DNA of 64,000 nucleotides from CBDBES01 sp965204465 (GTDB taxonomy: Bacteria; Spirochaetota; Leptospiria; Turneriellales; CBDBES01): contig CBDBES010000002.1 in the NCBI GenBank assembly GCA_965204465.1, positions 558,001-622,000 of the forward strand, read 5' to 3'. Numbering within the stretch: position 1 is the stretch's first letter; each line of letters starts with the position of its first letter. Below are positions 1 through 9,231 of this stretch, one piece after another. The position numbers were made by a program, and so were the translations under genes. The notes beneath the pieces are model-generated. The model worked only from the letters and a program-made list of their open reading frames with translations, ran no database searches and had not been told where the DNA came from.

Positions 1-3000
1 GTAATAAAAGAGGTTCTCATCTATCTTTATCCATGGCAAGATTGGAAAATCTGTCTAATAGAAAACTGAAACGCATTGGATTATCTGCTACACAAAAACC
101 AATCGAAGGAGTGGCTCACTTTCTGATAGGTACTCCATACAAGAAAAAGGCAGCAGAAAAAAAATTGGATTGTGCGTTAATTGATATAGGCCATAAAAGA
201 AAGATGGACCTTTCTATTGAAATTCCTCACTCCCCCCTTACTGCTGTTATGTCAAATGAAGTATGGGAAGAAATTTATGATCGTTTAGAAAAATTTATCA
301 AAGAACACAAAACCACATTGATATTTGTAAACACCAGACGCCTGGCAGAAAGAATGGCGCATAAATTAACGGAAAAAATGGGAGTAGAATTCATAACAGC
401 CCATCATGGCAGCATGTCAAAAGAACACCGTTTAGACGCAGAGATTCGATTAAAAAAAGGTTCATTGAGGGCATTGGTGGCGACAGCTTCTCTTGAACTT
501 GGAATAGACATAGGCTTTATCGATCTGGTATGCCAGATGGGTTCGCCAAAATCCATTGGAGCATTTCTACAGAGGGTAGGACGATCCGGCCATACGATAA
601 ACAAAACTCCTAAAGGGAAATTATTTCCATTAAACCATAATGAACTAATAGAATGCACGGCTATTCTGGAAGCGGTAAAAAACGGTGAGCTAGACCATAT
701 CCTTATGCCAGAAAAACCTCTGGACATACTGGCGCAACAGATCGTGGCAGAAGTAGCATGTAAAGAATATAAAGAAACAGACCTGTATAAATTAATTCTG
801 AATGCATACCCTTATCGAAACCTTAGCCGCAATGAATTTAATGAGATCATCTATATGCTCTCCCAGGGATTCACTACTAGAAATGGCAGAAGAAGCGCTT
901 ATATATATAGAGATATAGTAAATGAGAGGTTAAAAGCTCGTAAAGGTGCTCGCCTTACTGCTCTGGTTTCCGGGGGTGCTATTCCAGATAATTTTGACTT
1001 TGATGTTATTCTGGATCCGAATAATATTTTCATTGGAACGGTCAATGAAGATTTTGCCATTGAAAGTATGGCAGGAGATATTTTTCAATTGGGCAATAAT
1101 TCCTGGAGAATATTACGCATAGAAAATGGCAAAATAAGGGTAGAAGATGCAAAAAATCTTCCGCCAAGTATTCCATTTTGGTTAGGAGAAGCCCCCGGAA
1201 GAAGCGATGTATTATCATTGGCTGTTTCCAGATTACGTGAAAACATATCCAACTATATTGGTGATCCTATCCTTGAACAAGAAAAATATCAGGCAATATC
1301 AAATGAAGACAAAAAAAATGAAGAATGGAAAAATAAGGCAATGCTCTATCTTACAGATCATATTGGGTTGGATACATCTGCAGCGGATCAGGTTGTCATG
1401 TATCTGGCCACTATTAAGGCCACATTAGGCTCCATTCCGACCCAAAAAACCATCGTAATGGAACGATTTTTTGATGAAGTAGGGGATATGCATTTGGTGA
1501 TCCATTCTTCTTTTGGCAGTAGATTGAATCGCGCATGGGGACTGGCATTAAGAAAGCGTTTTTGCAGAAAATTTAATTTTGAATTACAGGCGGCCGCAAA
1601 TGAAGATTCCATTATATTATCTTTGGGAGCGACCCATAGTTTTCCATTGGAAGAAGTATATGATTATTTGAATCCAAAAACAGTACGCCATGTTCTCATC
1701 CAGGCTCTTTTAGATTCTCCCATGTTCCAGGTTCGTTGGCGATGGAATGCCTCCAGGTCATTGGCAGTATTAAGGCGCAGAGCAGGAAAGAAAATTCCCC
1801 CGGTGATTCAGAGAATGCAATCAGAAGATCTGATTTCATTTATATTTCCAGATCAATTGGCATGCCTGGAAAATATAGCAGGAGAACGTGAGATACCGGA
1901 TCATCCACTTGTCAGGCAGACTATTCATGATTGTCTATATGATGCAATGGATATCGAAAAACTAGAAAAGTTGTTAAAGGATATACGGGAACGCAAAATC
2001 GATTTGATCTCATTAGACTTAAATCAACCTTCTGTCTTGTCTGAAGAGATTTTAAATGCCCGCCCGTATACATTTTTGGATAATGCACCTTTAGAAGAGC
2101 GCAGAACAAATGCTGTTCAAAGCCGCAAATGGTTTGACCCTACAGAAGGCGCAGAACCAGGCAAACTGGACATACAGGCAATCCAGACTGTAAAGGCAGA
2201 GATCTGGCCATACATATCTAATCCAGATGAATTGCACGATTCTCTCTTGTTATGTGGATTCTTAACTCATGCAGAAGGAAAAAAAGGAGACGGGATCAAT
2301 AACTGGGAAGAGTATTTTGAAGAGTTGATCCAGGAAAAAAGAGCGGCTTTTTTTGAAACAGGCAAGAATGGACTTAAATTCTGGGTTGCAGTAGAACGTA
2401 CCCTTCAATTTAAAGAAGTTTATCCGGAGGGGTCATTTACCCCTAAGGTTAAACTGTCAGAAAAGCTGGTCCATCAACTACCCGACAAGGAAAATGCCTT
2501 AATAGAAATCATAAGAGGAAGGTTAGAGATGCTGGGACCTGTTCATTCTCAAAGTATCGCTAAATCTATGGGGCTGCCTCTTTCTAAGATAGAAGAATCT
2601 TTATTATCTCTTGAAAATGAGGGGTTTGTAATACAGGGAAAATTTACTCTTCCTCAAAATGGCATAGAATGGTGTGAACGAAGGCTATTGGCCCGCATTC
2701 ACAGATATACTTTAAAAAAACTGCGAAAGGAAATCCAGCCTGTTTCTTCTGCGGATTTTATGCGTTTTTTGTTTGCATGGCATGGCTTAGAACAACACGA
2801 AAAACCCGAAGGAATGCAATCATTATTGAAAGTACTCAGGCAATTAGACGGTTTTGAAGCACCAGCCGCTTCCTGGGAAGGAGACATATTACCTTGCCGC
2901 ATTAAAGATTATGATCCTCTCTGGTTAGATATGCTATGCTTGTCGGGAGATATAGTATGGGGACGATTTAGAAAAAGCAACAGAGACAATCGTCGGAAAA

Positions 3001-3911
3001 TCAATAATTCGATCAAGATAATACCTATCTCTCTGACTAGTAGAACGAATTTAGGAATATGGCAAAAACTAAATCCTGTTTCAGATAATGGGCATGAATT
3101 TCTATCGAGTACTGCTTCTGAAGTATTTATTTTCTTAAAAGAGAAAGGAGCCTCTTTCTTTGATGAGATCATGACACAAACTGGATTGCTCAGGACCCAA
3201 TTAGAAGAGGCAATAGCAGAATTAGTAGCCAGCTCCATGGTTACATCGGATAGCTTTATAGGGCTAAGGTCTCTTTTAATACAATCTAAATATCGCACCG
3301 CAAATAGCAGAAAAAGGCGCAGACTCTATTCCAGAATAGAGAAGGCGGGACGCTGGTCGATATTTCAAAATGGGATGATAACTCAGAATGATTCTTCCTT
3401 TCAAAATGGTGGTTCGGGTGGATCTGCTTTTGATCTGGATTCTTTATTTATCATTGCCAGGGTCATACTATACAGATATGGAGTTATTATTCGAAAGATA
3501 GCAGAACACGAAAATTTCGTCCCTCCATGGCGTGATATGGTAAGAGCCTTACGAACTTTAGAGGCAAGGGGTGAGATAAGAGGAGGAAGGTTTGTAGAAG
3601 GGGTATGGGGGGAACAATTTGCCCTACCAGAGGCTGTTGTTAAATTACGTTCCATCAAAAAAGAGGCAAAGAATGGATCATATATTTCAATCAATGCAGC
3701 AGACCCTCTTAATCTAACTGGTATCATAACACAGGGCAAAAGGATCAAAGCCATCTTTAACAATCGTATTCTATATAAAGATGGTGAACCGATTGCGGTT
3801 AAAGAGCGAAAAGAAATCAAACATTTAGACAAAGTTGATCCAATGCAAGAAAGAGAAATTACAAATGCGTTGATTCAAAGCAATATTTTCGCTACCTTGG
3901 GTAAAAAATGA
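1..3911 (+). CDS. lhr: Lhr-type large ATP-dependent helicase (5' truncated by window edge)
   Basis: This is the C-terminal 1,300 or so residues of an Lhr-family superfamily-2 nucleic-acid helicase. The frame is open from base 3: codons before the first ATG (base 33) encode KRGSHLSLSMARL, the conserved stretch just after the DEAH-box motif, so the Walker A and DEAH motifs lie outside the window. Visible motifs are SAT (RIGLSATQKP), TASLELGIDIG (motif V) and QRVGRSGH (motif VI), all in the first 190 residues. The rest is the Lhr winged-helix core plus the long C-terminal extension of full-length Lhr (about 1,500 residues in Escherichia coli). Lhr enzymes act in DNA repair or RNA-DNA unwinding. 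It ends with TGA and is followed by 100 bp and aspS on the same strand. The family call is firm; the cellular role is inferred. Confidence 0.9.
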   Translation, partial: NKRGSHLSLSMARLENLSNRKLKRIGLSATQKPIEGVAHFLIGTPYKKKAAEKKLDCALIDIGHKRKMDLSIEIPHSPLTAVMSNEVWEEIYDRLEKFIKEHKTTLIFVNTRRLAERMAHKLTEKMGVEFITAHHGSMSKEHRLDAEIRLKKGSLRALVATASLELGIDIGFIDLVCQMGSPKSIGAFLQRVGRSGHTINKTPKGKLFPLNHNELIECTAILEAVKNGELDHILMPEKPLDILAQQIVAEVACKEYKETDLYKLILNAYPYRNLSRNEFNEIIYMLSQGFTTRNGRRSAYIYRDIVNERLKARKGARLTALVSGGAIPDNFDFDVILDPNNIFIGTVNEDFAIESMAGDIFQLGNNSWRILRIENGKIRVEDAKNLPPSIPFWLGEAPGRSDVLSLAVSRLRENISNYIGDPILEQEKYQAISNEDKKNEEWKNKAMLYLTDHIGLDTSAADQVVMYLATIKATLGSIPTQKTIVMERFFDEVGDMHLVIHSSFGSRLNRAWGLALRKRFCRKFNFELQAAANEDSIILSLGATHSFPLEEVYDYLNPKTVRHVLIQALLDSPMFQVRWRWNASRSLAVLRRRAGKKIPPVIQRMQSEDLISFIFPDQLACLENIAGEREIPDHPLVRQTIHDCLYDAMDIEKLEKLLKDIRERKIDLISLDLNQPSVLSEEILNARPYTFLDNAPLEERRTNAVQSRKWFDPTEGAEPGKLDIQAIQTVKAEIWPYISNPDELHDSLLLCGFLTHAEGKKGDGINNWEEYFEELIQEKRAAFFETGKNGLKFWVAVERTLQFKEVYPEGSFTPKVKLSEKLVHQLPDKENALIEIIRGRLEMLGPVHSQSIAKSMGLPLSKIEESLLSLENEGFVIQGKFTLPQNGIEWCERRLLARIHRYTLKKLRKEIQPVSSADFMRFLFAWHGLEQHEKPEGMQSLLKVLRQLDGFEAPAASWEGDILPCRIKDYDPLWLDMLCLSGDIVWGRFRKSNRDNRRKINNSIKIIPISLTSRTNLGIWQKLNPVSDNGHEFLSSTASEVFIFLKEKGASFFDEIMTQTGLLRTQLEEAIAELVASSMVTSDSFIGLRSLLIQSKYRTANSRKRRRLYSRIEKAGRWSIFQNGMITQNDSSFQNGGSGGSAFDLDSLFIIARVILYRYGVIIRKIAEHENFVPPWRDMVRALRTLEARGEIRGGRFVEGVWGEQFALPEAVVKLRSIKKEAKNGSYISINAADPLNLTGIITQGKRIKAIFNNRILYKDGEPIAVKERKEIKHLDKVDPMQEREITNALIQSNIFATLGKK

Positions 3912-4011
3912 AGAATGGATGGGCTGAAGGTGTAGCGCAAAGCGTAAGGGCAAACTAAAGATAGGTTAATTATTTCTTGGCAACCTATATCCATAATATA
4001 TCCAATCCAAA

Positions 4012-5853
4012 GTGAATGATTCAGTAGAAAAATTGCTAGGGCAAAGAGTTTTCTGCGGAAAATTAACAAGCTACGATATAAATGAAAAGCAGATCGTAGT
4101 GACTGGTTGGGTATATCATTGTAGAGATCAAGGTGGAATTATCTTCCTAGACCTTAGAGAAAGGTCCGGTGTTCTACAAATTGTATTCGATAAGTCCCAA
4201 AATGAAGATACATTCAATATGGCTGATACACTCCGATCTGAAGATGTGATCCTGATAAGAGGGACATTAAGGAGCAGATCAAAAGAAACGATCAATCCTC
4301 AATTGAACACGGGAGAAATTGAATTATTGGCCAATGAAATACATATTTTAAACAGGTCCCAAAATTTACCCGTTCCGGTGGATGAACATATCAGTAGTAT
4401 CTCAGAGGAAAACCGTCTCAAGCACCGCTACCTTGATCTAAGGCGGTATAATATGCAGAATTCCATTTTAAAGAGGCATGAGTTTTTTGATCATTTACGT
4501 TCTTTTTTAAATGCAAGAGAATTTTGGGAAGTAGAAACCCCTATTTTGAATAAATCCACGCCAGAAGGGGCAAGAGATTTTTTAGTGCCCAGTAGAATGG
4601 CTTCTGGAAATTTTTACGCCCTCCCACAGTCGCCGCAGATATTTAAACAAATACTCATGGCAAGTCAGGTAGAAAAATATTATCAGATCGCCCGTTGCTT
4701 TAGAGATGAAGATCTGCGAAAAGACCGCCAGCCAGAATTCACCCAACTGGATATAGAGATGAGTTTTGTGAACAGAGAACAGGTAATGGATGTGATGGAA
4801 GAACTCATTACAACAACTTTAAAATCCTGTTTTGGAATCGATCTAAAGGATCATATAAGTAGAATGAGTTACCATGATGCAATGGAAAATTATGGAACGG
4901 ATAAGCCGGACATTCGTTTTGAAATGAAAATGACCAATTTAGATGAATGGGCAAAGACCACTGAATTTAAAATTTTTACCCGCGCGGTAGAACAAAAGGG
5001 CAGAGTATTTGGATTAAGGATACCTAAGGGGGGTAGTCTTTCCAGAAAAGATTTAGACGATCTCACTGAATGGGTTAGCAATGATTTTGGCGCCAAAGGC
5101 CTTGCCTGGATAAAACATACAGAAAAAGGGTTGGAATCTGTTTTAATTAAATTTATTCCAGAAGAAAGCCAAAATAAACTGATCAAATTAACTGGTTCTG
5201 AAAATGGAGATATTATACTCTTTGGCGCAGATAAAGAAGAAATTGTATTTAATACTCTATCCAATGTAAGGGTCTATCTTGCCAAAAAATTTAAACTCAT
5301 TCCACAAGATTCGTGGAAAGGTGTTTGGATCACAGATTTTCCTTTATTTTATTGGGATCAGGAACAAAATAGAATGGATAGCGTACATAATCCATTTACG
5401 TCCCCTGCAAATGAAGAAATGAATTTTCTGCTTTCTTTAGATAAAAAAAATAGTAAAGAACTTACCCCAGACATTATAGAAAGACTGAGAAATGTAAAAT
5501 CGAAGGCATACGATCTTACATTAAATGGAGTAGAAGTTGCGGGGGGGGGTATCCGGGTCCATAATAACAATTTACAAAGAGTCATATTCAATCTGTTGGG
5601 TATGCAAGAACAGCATATAGAACAAAGATTTGGATTCCTTTTGAATGCTCTTAAATATGGTGCCCCCCCACATGGAGGAATTGCATTTGGACTGGACAGA
5701 CTTCTAATGCTATGCCTTAAAAAGGATTCTATAAGAGAGGTGATCCCATTTCCAAAGACCCAAAAAGGACAATGCCTAATGAGTGATGCGCCTTCTAGTG
5801 TAGAAAAGCAGCAGTTGGATGATCTTTACATAAAGAGTATAGCGAAAAAATAA
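4012..5853 (+). CDS. aspS: aspartyl-tRNA synthetase
   Basis: Class IIb synthetase charging tRNA-Asp in the cytoplasm. The order is an N-terminal OB anticodon-binding domain (about residues 1-115, with RDQGGIIFLDLRERSGVLQ), motif 1 near EVETPILNKSTPEGARDF, motif 2 (RCFRDEDLRKDRQPEFTQLD), a bacterial GAD insertion (about 300-410), then motif 3 (GIAFGLDRLLM). The length of 613 residues suits the bacterial type. The start codon is GTG: an in-frame TAA lies six codons upstream and no earlier start exists; no clear Shine-Dalgarno sequence is seen. A run of nine G at 5541-5549 encodes part of the VAGGGIRVH segment and is in frame. Whether the enzyme also charges tRNA-Asn cannot be told from sequence alone. 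It converges with the lipoprotein gene downstream, 8 bp away. Confidence 0.97.
   Translation: MNDSVEKLLGQRVFCGKLTSYDINEKQIVVTGWVYHCRDQGGIIFLDLRERSGVLQIVFDKSQNEDTFNMADTLRSEDVILIRGTLRSRSKETINPQLNTGEIELLANEIHILNRSQNLPVPVDEHISSISEENRLKHRYLDLRRYNMQNSILKRHEFFDHLRSFLNAREFWEVETPILNKSTPEGARDFLVPSRMASGNFYALPQSPQIFKQILMASQVEKYYQIARCFRDEDLRKDRQPEFTQLDIEMSFVNREQVMDVMEELITTTLKSCFGIDLKDHISRMSYHDAMENYGTDKPDIRFEMKMTNLDEWAKTTEFKIFTRAVEQKGRVFGLRIPKGGSLSRKDLDDLTEWVSNDFGAKGLAWIKHTEKGLESVLIKFIPEESQNKLIKLTGSENGDIILFGADKEEIVFNTLSNVRVYLAKKFKLIPQDSWKGVWITDFPLFYWDQEQNRMDSVHNPFTSPANEEMNFLLSLDKKNSKELTPDIIERLRNVKSKAYDLTLNGVEVAGGGIRVHNNNLQRVIFNLLGMQEQHIEQRFGFLLNALKYGAPPHGGIAFGLDRLLMLCLKKDSIREVIPFPKTQKGQCLMSDAPSSVEKQQLDDLYIKSIAKK
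5541..5549 (+). repeat. G9 homopolymer inside aspS
   Basis: Nine consecutive G within the codons for the Gly-rich segment just before the class II active-site region. The reading frame is intact as given. A gain or loss of one base would truncate an essential protein. Confidence 0.9.
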
Positions 5854-5861
5854 GATCATTA

Positions 5862-7892
5862 TTATTTGCGGATAGAATAGCTGTGATACAGAATATTATT
5901 TCGGATATTATCCAGTTGCACATCGTTTAGTTCATAATACCAAGGGCGAGGTTGGGCAGATAAATCCTTACCTTCGCATAATATAGCATAATTTCTCGCT
6001 GAGGAGGGGGTTGGTTTACAATCATTTCCGCCGTCGGTATCCATCAGATTTCCATTGGCAGCTAATCCTTTTGTAGGAGTGCCTTTTAAACCATCTGCAT
6101 CCAATCCACAAAATTCGCCACTAGGACCACCATCAAGGTACAATCCATCAAAGTCTATGCATTGCTGCTTACTTATATTATCAGGGTCAATGTTCAGTTG
6201 AATGAAACTCACCGGATGCCCTAGCCCAAGATTATGCAGTATCTCATGGGCTATGATTCTTGCAGTTCTACTATCATTAAAGTCAGTAAGATAAATGGCG
6301 CGCGGCAAGTTATAGGCATCATTAGACTTGATAGCCCATGTACCACCGATACTAGAAACCCCGCCTATACCATTCCCTAATGTGTCTTTCGGACCTACGA
6401 CTAACACATTGATTGCATCTTCAATGGAATGTTCCCAGACGATCTCATTAAGAGCATTCAAGAAGTCTGAGCCCTTGGTAGTATAAGTCTGATAAGGGCT
6501 CTCTGACTGTGTGAAGGTGGGAGCAACGAGTTCTGCGTTCAATCCTACATTCCTGAACACATCAACCGCTTTTTGTAAATTTTGAGTTATGATATCTACC
6601 GTGGCGCTATCGTGTTCGCCCAACACGATTGGATGTACATTCAATCTATCATTAGGATCATTGTATGCCTTAAACCCTAGCATGGCCAATAAAGGCGGTC
6701 GCTTCTTTTCTAGTTTATCTCTATTTTCACATAAAGATACAAATGGGAAGGTTATTATTTCATGGGGAAATCTATATACCTGAGAAATGGTAAAAGTCCA
6801 TTTGCCTGCCATATTTACCTGTTCAGGGGTAAAAGATGTGTCTGTAGTATGAAGTGTTGCCAGATACAATATACCGTTTGTAGGTTTTTCCTCAATTATC
6901 AAATTAAGCCGATGATTGGGGAATAAGGACTCTCTCGTTTGTGCTTGTTGTTGTCTATATTCAGTTACCAGGTCGCTGCCGCTTGGGTCAATGAGTGAAA
7001 TAAAATAACTATCGAAACTACTGCTTATCGGTCCAGCGGAAATGGTTAACTGAAAATTCCTGGCACCTTTAGGTATATCGAATTCACCGCTTATTTTGAA
7101 TTTATACGTGTCAGTATTCATTATCTCACAGAATTCAGTGTAGTTGGCTTTTATGGCGTGCTTTTGGATCTGTCCAAAATTTTTGGGCTGAAATTGAATT
7201 CTGCCTTGATTTTCCTGGGGTAGGTGTAGGGTATCCCACTGAAAAGTCTGTTCATCAGATATGATGCCATAAATGTCTTTGGTACTCACCGTGATCGTAT
7301 AGTTAGTATCCCCAGAGTAACCATTTATATTGAATTGTTCAACACCTGCCGATACGGAAGCTTGGTTATCACCCGGCTGCCAGGATAAAATTACTTCTCT
7401 TAACCGATCACCTGGTGGATCCTTCCATTTTAATTTCAATTTATCCTGATTTACCCGCGCATCAAATTTTTCAATGAGCAATCTAGTATTCACGATTACA
7501 GTGACTTTATGGGTTGCAGTATCTTCACCATCATTCACCGTTAGGCTGATCTGAGCGTTAAAATCTAGTTCTGGCATGGCAGTCAAGGTAAAACGAATAG
7601 TGCCTTCTCCTGAGGCTATTTCTCCTTTATCTGGATTGACCCTTAAATGATCATCACTGCTTTGTGCTCTCCAGTTTAAAGCATCCTTATCAACATCATT
7701 TACGGTGGCTGTAAATACATTGTCTTTTTCTTGCAACAATGTATAACTTGCTTCAGCAGTGATGGTGGGTAGATTGTTTAAAGTAGGGGGGGGGTCAGTT
7801 GTCATGGGTGGACCAGAAGAACTGTCATTGTTTTCACCGCAATGATAGAGAAAGAATGAAAACAATATCAATAAAAAAAATCTATAAATCAT
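5862..7892 (-). CDS. exported lipoprotein with Ig/FN3-like domains and a metzincin-type zinc protease motif
   Basis: A 676-residue protein with a short signal peptide ending in a lipobox-like LYHC (Cys about 18), followed by a Ser/Pro linker. Residues about 40-135 look like a cadherin/Ig-type repeat (VNDVDKDALNW, SLTVNDGEDTATHKV), and about 140-220 like a fibronectin III fold. The C-terminal third carries HEILHNLGLGH (H549, E550, H553, H559), a full HExxHxxGxxH metzincin zinc site. A later GNLMD could be the Met-turn. It is therefore probably a surface or periplasmic zinc protease; the substrate is unknown. A C9 tract (coding strand) sits at codons about 33-35, right after the lipid anchor. 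A TTGACA box lies 32 nt upstream of the ATG. It is transcribed alone and converges with aspS. Confidence 0.8.
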   Translation of the reverse strand: MIYRFFLLILFSFFLYHCGENNDSSSGPPMTTDPPPTLNNLPTITAEASYTLLQEKDNVFTATVNDVDKDALNWRAQSSDDHLRVNPDKGEIASGEGTIRFTLTAMPELDFNAQISLTVNDGEDTATHKVTVIVNTRLLIEKFDARVNQDKLKLKWKDPPGDRLREVILSWQPGDNQASVSAGVEQFNINGYSGDTNYTITVSTKDIYGIISDEQTFQWDTLHLPQENQGRIQFQPKNFGQIQKHAIKANYTEFCEIMNTDTYKFKISGEFDIPKGARNFQLTISAGPISSSFDSYFISLIDPSGSDLVTEYRQQQAQTRESLFPNHRLNLIIEEKPTNGILYLATLHTTDTSFTPEQVNMAGKWTFTISQVYRFPHEIITFPFVSLCENRDKLEKKRPPLLAMLGFKAYNDPNDRLNVHPIVLGEHDSATVDIITQNLQKAVDVFRNVGLNAELVAPTFTQSESPYQTYTTKGSDFLNALNEIVWEHSIEDAINVLVVGPKDTLGNGIGGVSSIGGTWAIKSNDAYNLPRAIYLTDFNDSRTARIIAHEILHNLGLGHPVSFIQLNIDPDNISKQQCIDFDGLYLDGGPSGEFCGLDADGLKGTPTKGLAANGNLMDTDGGNDCKPTPSSARNYAILCEGKDLSAQPRPWYYELNDVQLDNIRNNILYHSYSIRK
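7786..7794 (-). repeat. C9/G9 homopolymer near the 5' end of the metzincin lipoprotein gene
   Basis: Nine G on the plus strand (C9 on the coding strand) encode the Pro triplet just behind the lipoprotein anchor. The tract lies in the first 110 bases of the gene, where a slipped base would abolish nearly the whole product, the classic position for a contingency switch. The frame is open in this sequence. Confidence 0.85.
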
Positions 7893-7924
7893 AAAGTAAT
7901 TCAGCTTATCATATTTAGATTATC

Positions 7925-7930
7925 TGTCAA
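7925..7930 (-). promoter_or_regulatory. TTGACA -35-like box, metzincin lipoprotein gene
   Basis: A perfect TTGACA on the minus strand ends 32 nt before the ATG. The best-spaced -10 (TAAGCT, 16-bp spacer) is weak. With normal sigma-70 geometry, transcription would start at or next to the start codon. Confidence 0.4.
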
Positions 7931-8160
7931 GGGAAAAAATATATATTGTAGAAAATTTACCAAACCAATGATCAGTAATTTTTATGTATGGACTATTGAT
8001 CCTGTATTTTCAGATGATCCAAAACTATTTCTATATTCATTTTTAAAAAAAGAAAATGATGCAGGATGATACAGTCTAATAAAAATTCTTAGAACGAATA
8101 TTATAAATGAAACGAAGTAACCCTAGAGTAAGTTTTTATGATATAAATCAAGTGAAAGTA

Positions 8161-8186
8161 ATCATTATTTTTATATCAATAATGAT
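8161..8186. other. 9-bp inverted repeat at the 3' end of the desaturase gene
   Basis: ATCATTATT and AATAATGAT form a perfect 9-bp stem around an 8-nt loop, overlapping the last codons and stop. There is no following U run, so it is a weak terminator candidate; it could equally protect the mRNA 3' end. Confidence 0.3.
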
Positions 8187-9078
8187 CAAGGGTTGTATTT
8201 AAAGAAAGAGATACATTTTCGACAGGGGCTTCTTCATTTTCATTGATAAAATTAGAATATTTCTTATGATCAGGTACTTCACGAATACCCCATACAATGC
8301 CAAACCAAGATAAGACTTTTAGAATGTAGTAAGCTAGATCATATTCCCACCAAAAAAAGCCCTGTCTGGTAGAATGCATATAATGGTGATGGTTATTATG
8401 CCAGCCTTCTCCAAAAGTGATCAATGCTAAAAGCCAATTATTTTTAGAATCGTCGCTGGTCTTGTAGCGTTGGTTGCCGTATACATGACTCAGTGAATTA
8501 ATAGTAAAAGTAGCATGCCATATAACCACCAGTCCAAAGAAAAAGCTGAAAAACAGCATGGAAGCCCCGCCTATATAAGCAAATAATATGGCAATGATCC
8601 AGGGAGGTATTAATGCATATTTATTTAAAAAACGCAGTTCAGGATATTTTGCAAAATCTTTGATCAGATCATAATTAGTTTTATTATGCTTTGGATCGAG
8701 CACCCAGAGCATGTGAGAATACCAGAAACCTTTATGCCTTGGAGAATGTATATCATTTTTGGTATCACTACTTTTATGATGTTCCCTATGATGAGCTGCC
8801 CACCAAAGAACTCCCTTTTGTGCTGTAGCCTGCGCAAAAAAAGCCAAAATAAATTGGAATACACGACTCGTCTTAAATGCCCGATGAGAAAAATAACGAT
8901 GATACCCTGAAACAATAGAAAACATAGAGACAAAATAAAAAGAAAATAGCATGATCACGTCTGTCTGCGTAACATCTGTAAATATAAAGCCAAGCGATAC
9001 AACATGAATGACATAAAAAGCATTTTTACGAAATGCAGAATAAAAATTCGACAACCTGTTTATTTTTTGTGCTTTCAT
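8176..9078 (-). CDS. acyl-CoA/acyl-lipid delta-9 type fatty acid desaturase
   Basis: An integral-membrane di-iron desaturase, introducing a double bond into saturated acyl chains with O2. The three histidine boxes of the delta-9 family are all present: HRYFSHRAF (about residue 60), HREHHKSS (about 98) and EGWHNNHHHY (about 225). They sit between two hydrophobic hairpins (about 10-55 and 150-190). The length of 300 suits the bacterial OLE1/DesC-like class. The upstream region holds TATAAT at 9124-9129 and a Shine-Dalgarno-like GGAG about 12 nt before the ATG. It is a single-gene unit; its presence implies an oxygen-using organism. Acyl-CoA versus lipid-linked substrate cannot be decided. Confidence 0.92.
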   Translation of the reverse strand: MKAQKINRLSNFYSAFRKNAFYVIHVVSLGFIFTDVTQTDVIMLFSFYFVSMFSIVSGYHRYFSHRAFKTSRVFQFILAFFAQATAQKGVLWWAAHHREHHKSSDTKNDIHSPRHKGFWYSHMLWVLDPKHNKTNYDLIKDFAKYPELRFLNKYALIPPWIIAILFAYIGGASMLFFSFFFGLVVIWHATFTINSLSHVYGNQRYKTSDDSKNNWLLALITFGEGWHNNHHHYMHSTRQGFFWWEYDLAYYILKVLSWFGIVWGIREVPDHKKYSNFINENEEAPVENVSLSLNTTLDHY

Positions 9079-9123
9079 TAATTAAAAATTCTCCAGAAAT
9101 ATGTACTTTTCAATATACTTTTC

Positions 9124-9129
9124 ATTATA
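9124..9129 (-). promoter_or_regulatory. TATAAT -10 box, desaturase gene
   Basis: A perfect TATAAT on the minus strand, about 45 nt upstream of the ATG. No good -35 is seen at the expected distance. Confidence 0.4.
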
Positions 9130-9231
9130 CAACCATTTCAATAGAATGCTTTCTAAGTTCCAAGACCATTTGAAGAGTTAGACCATAAAAGTAAGTATAT
9201 TGTTGCAAAATAATATATAACAATAAAAACT

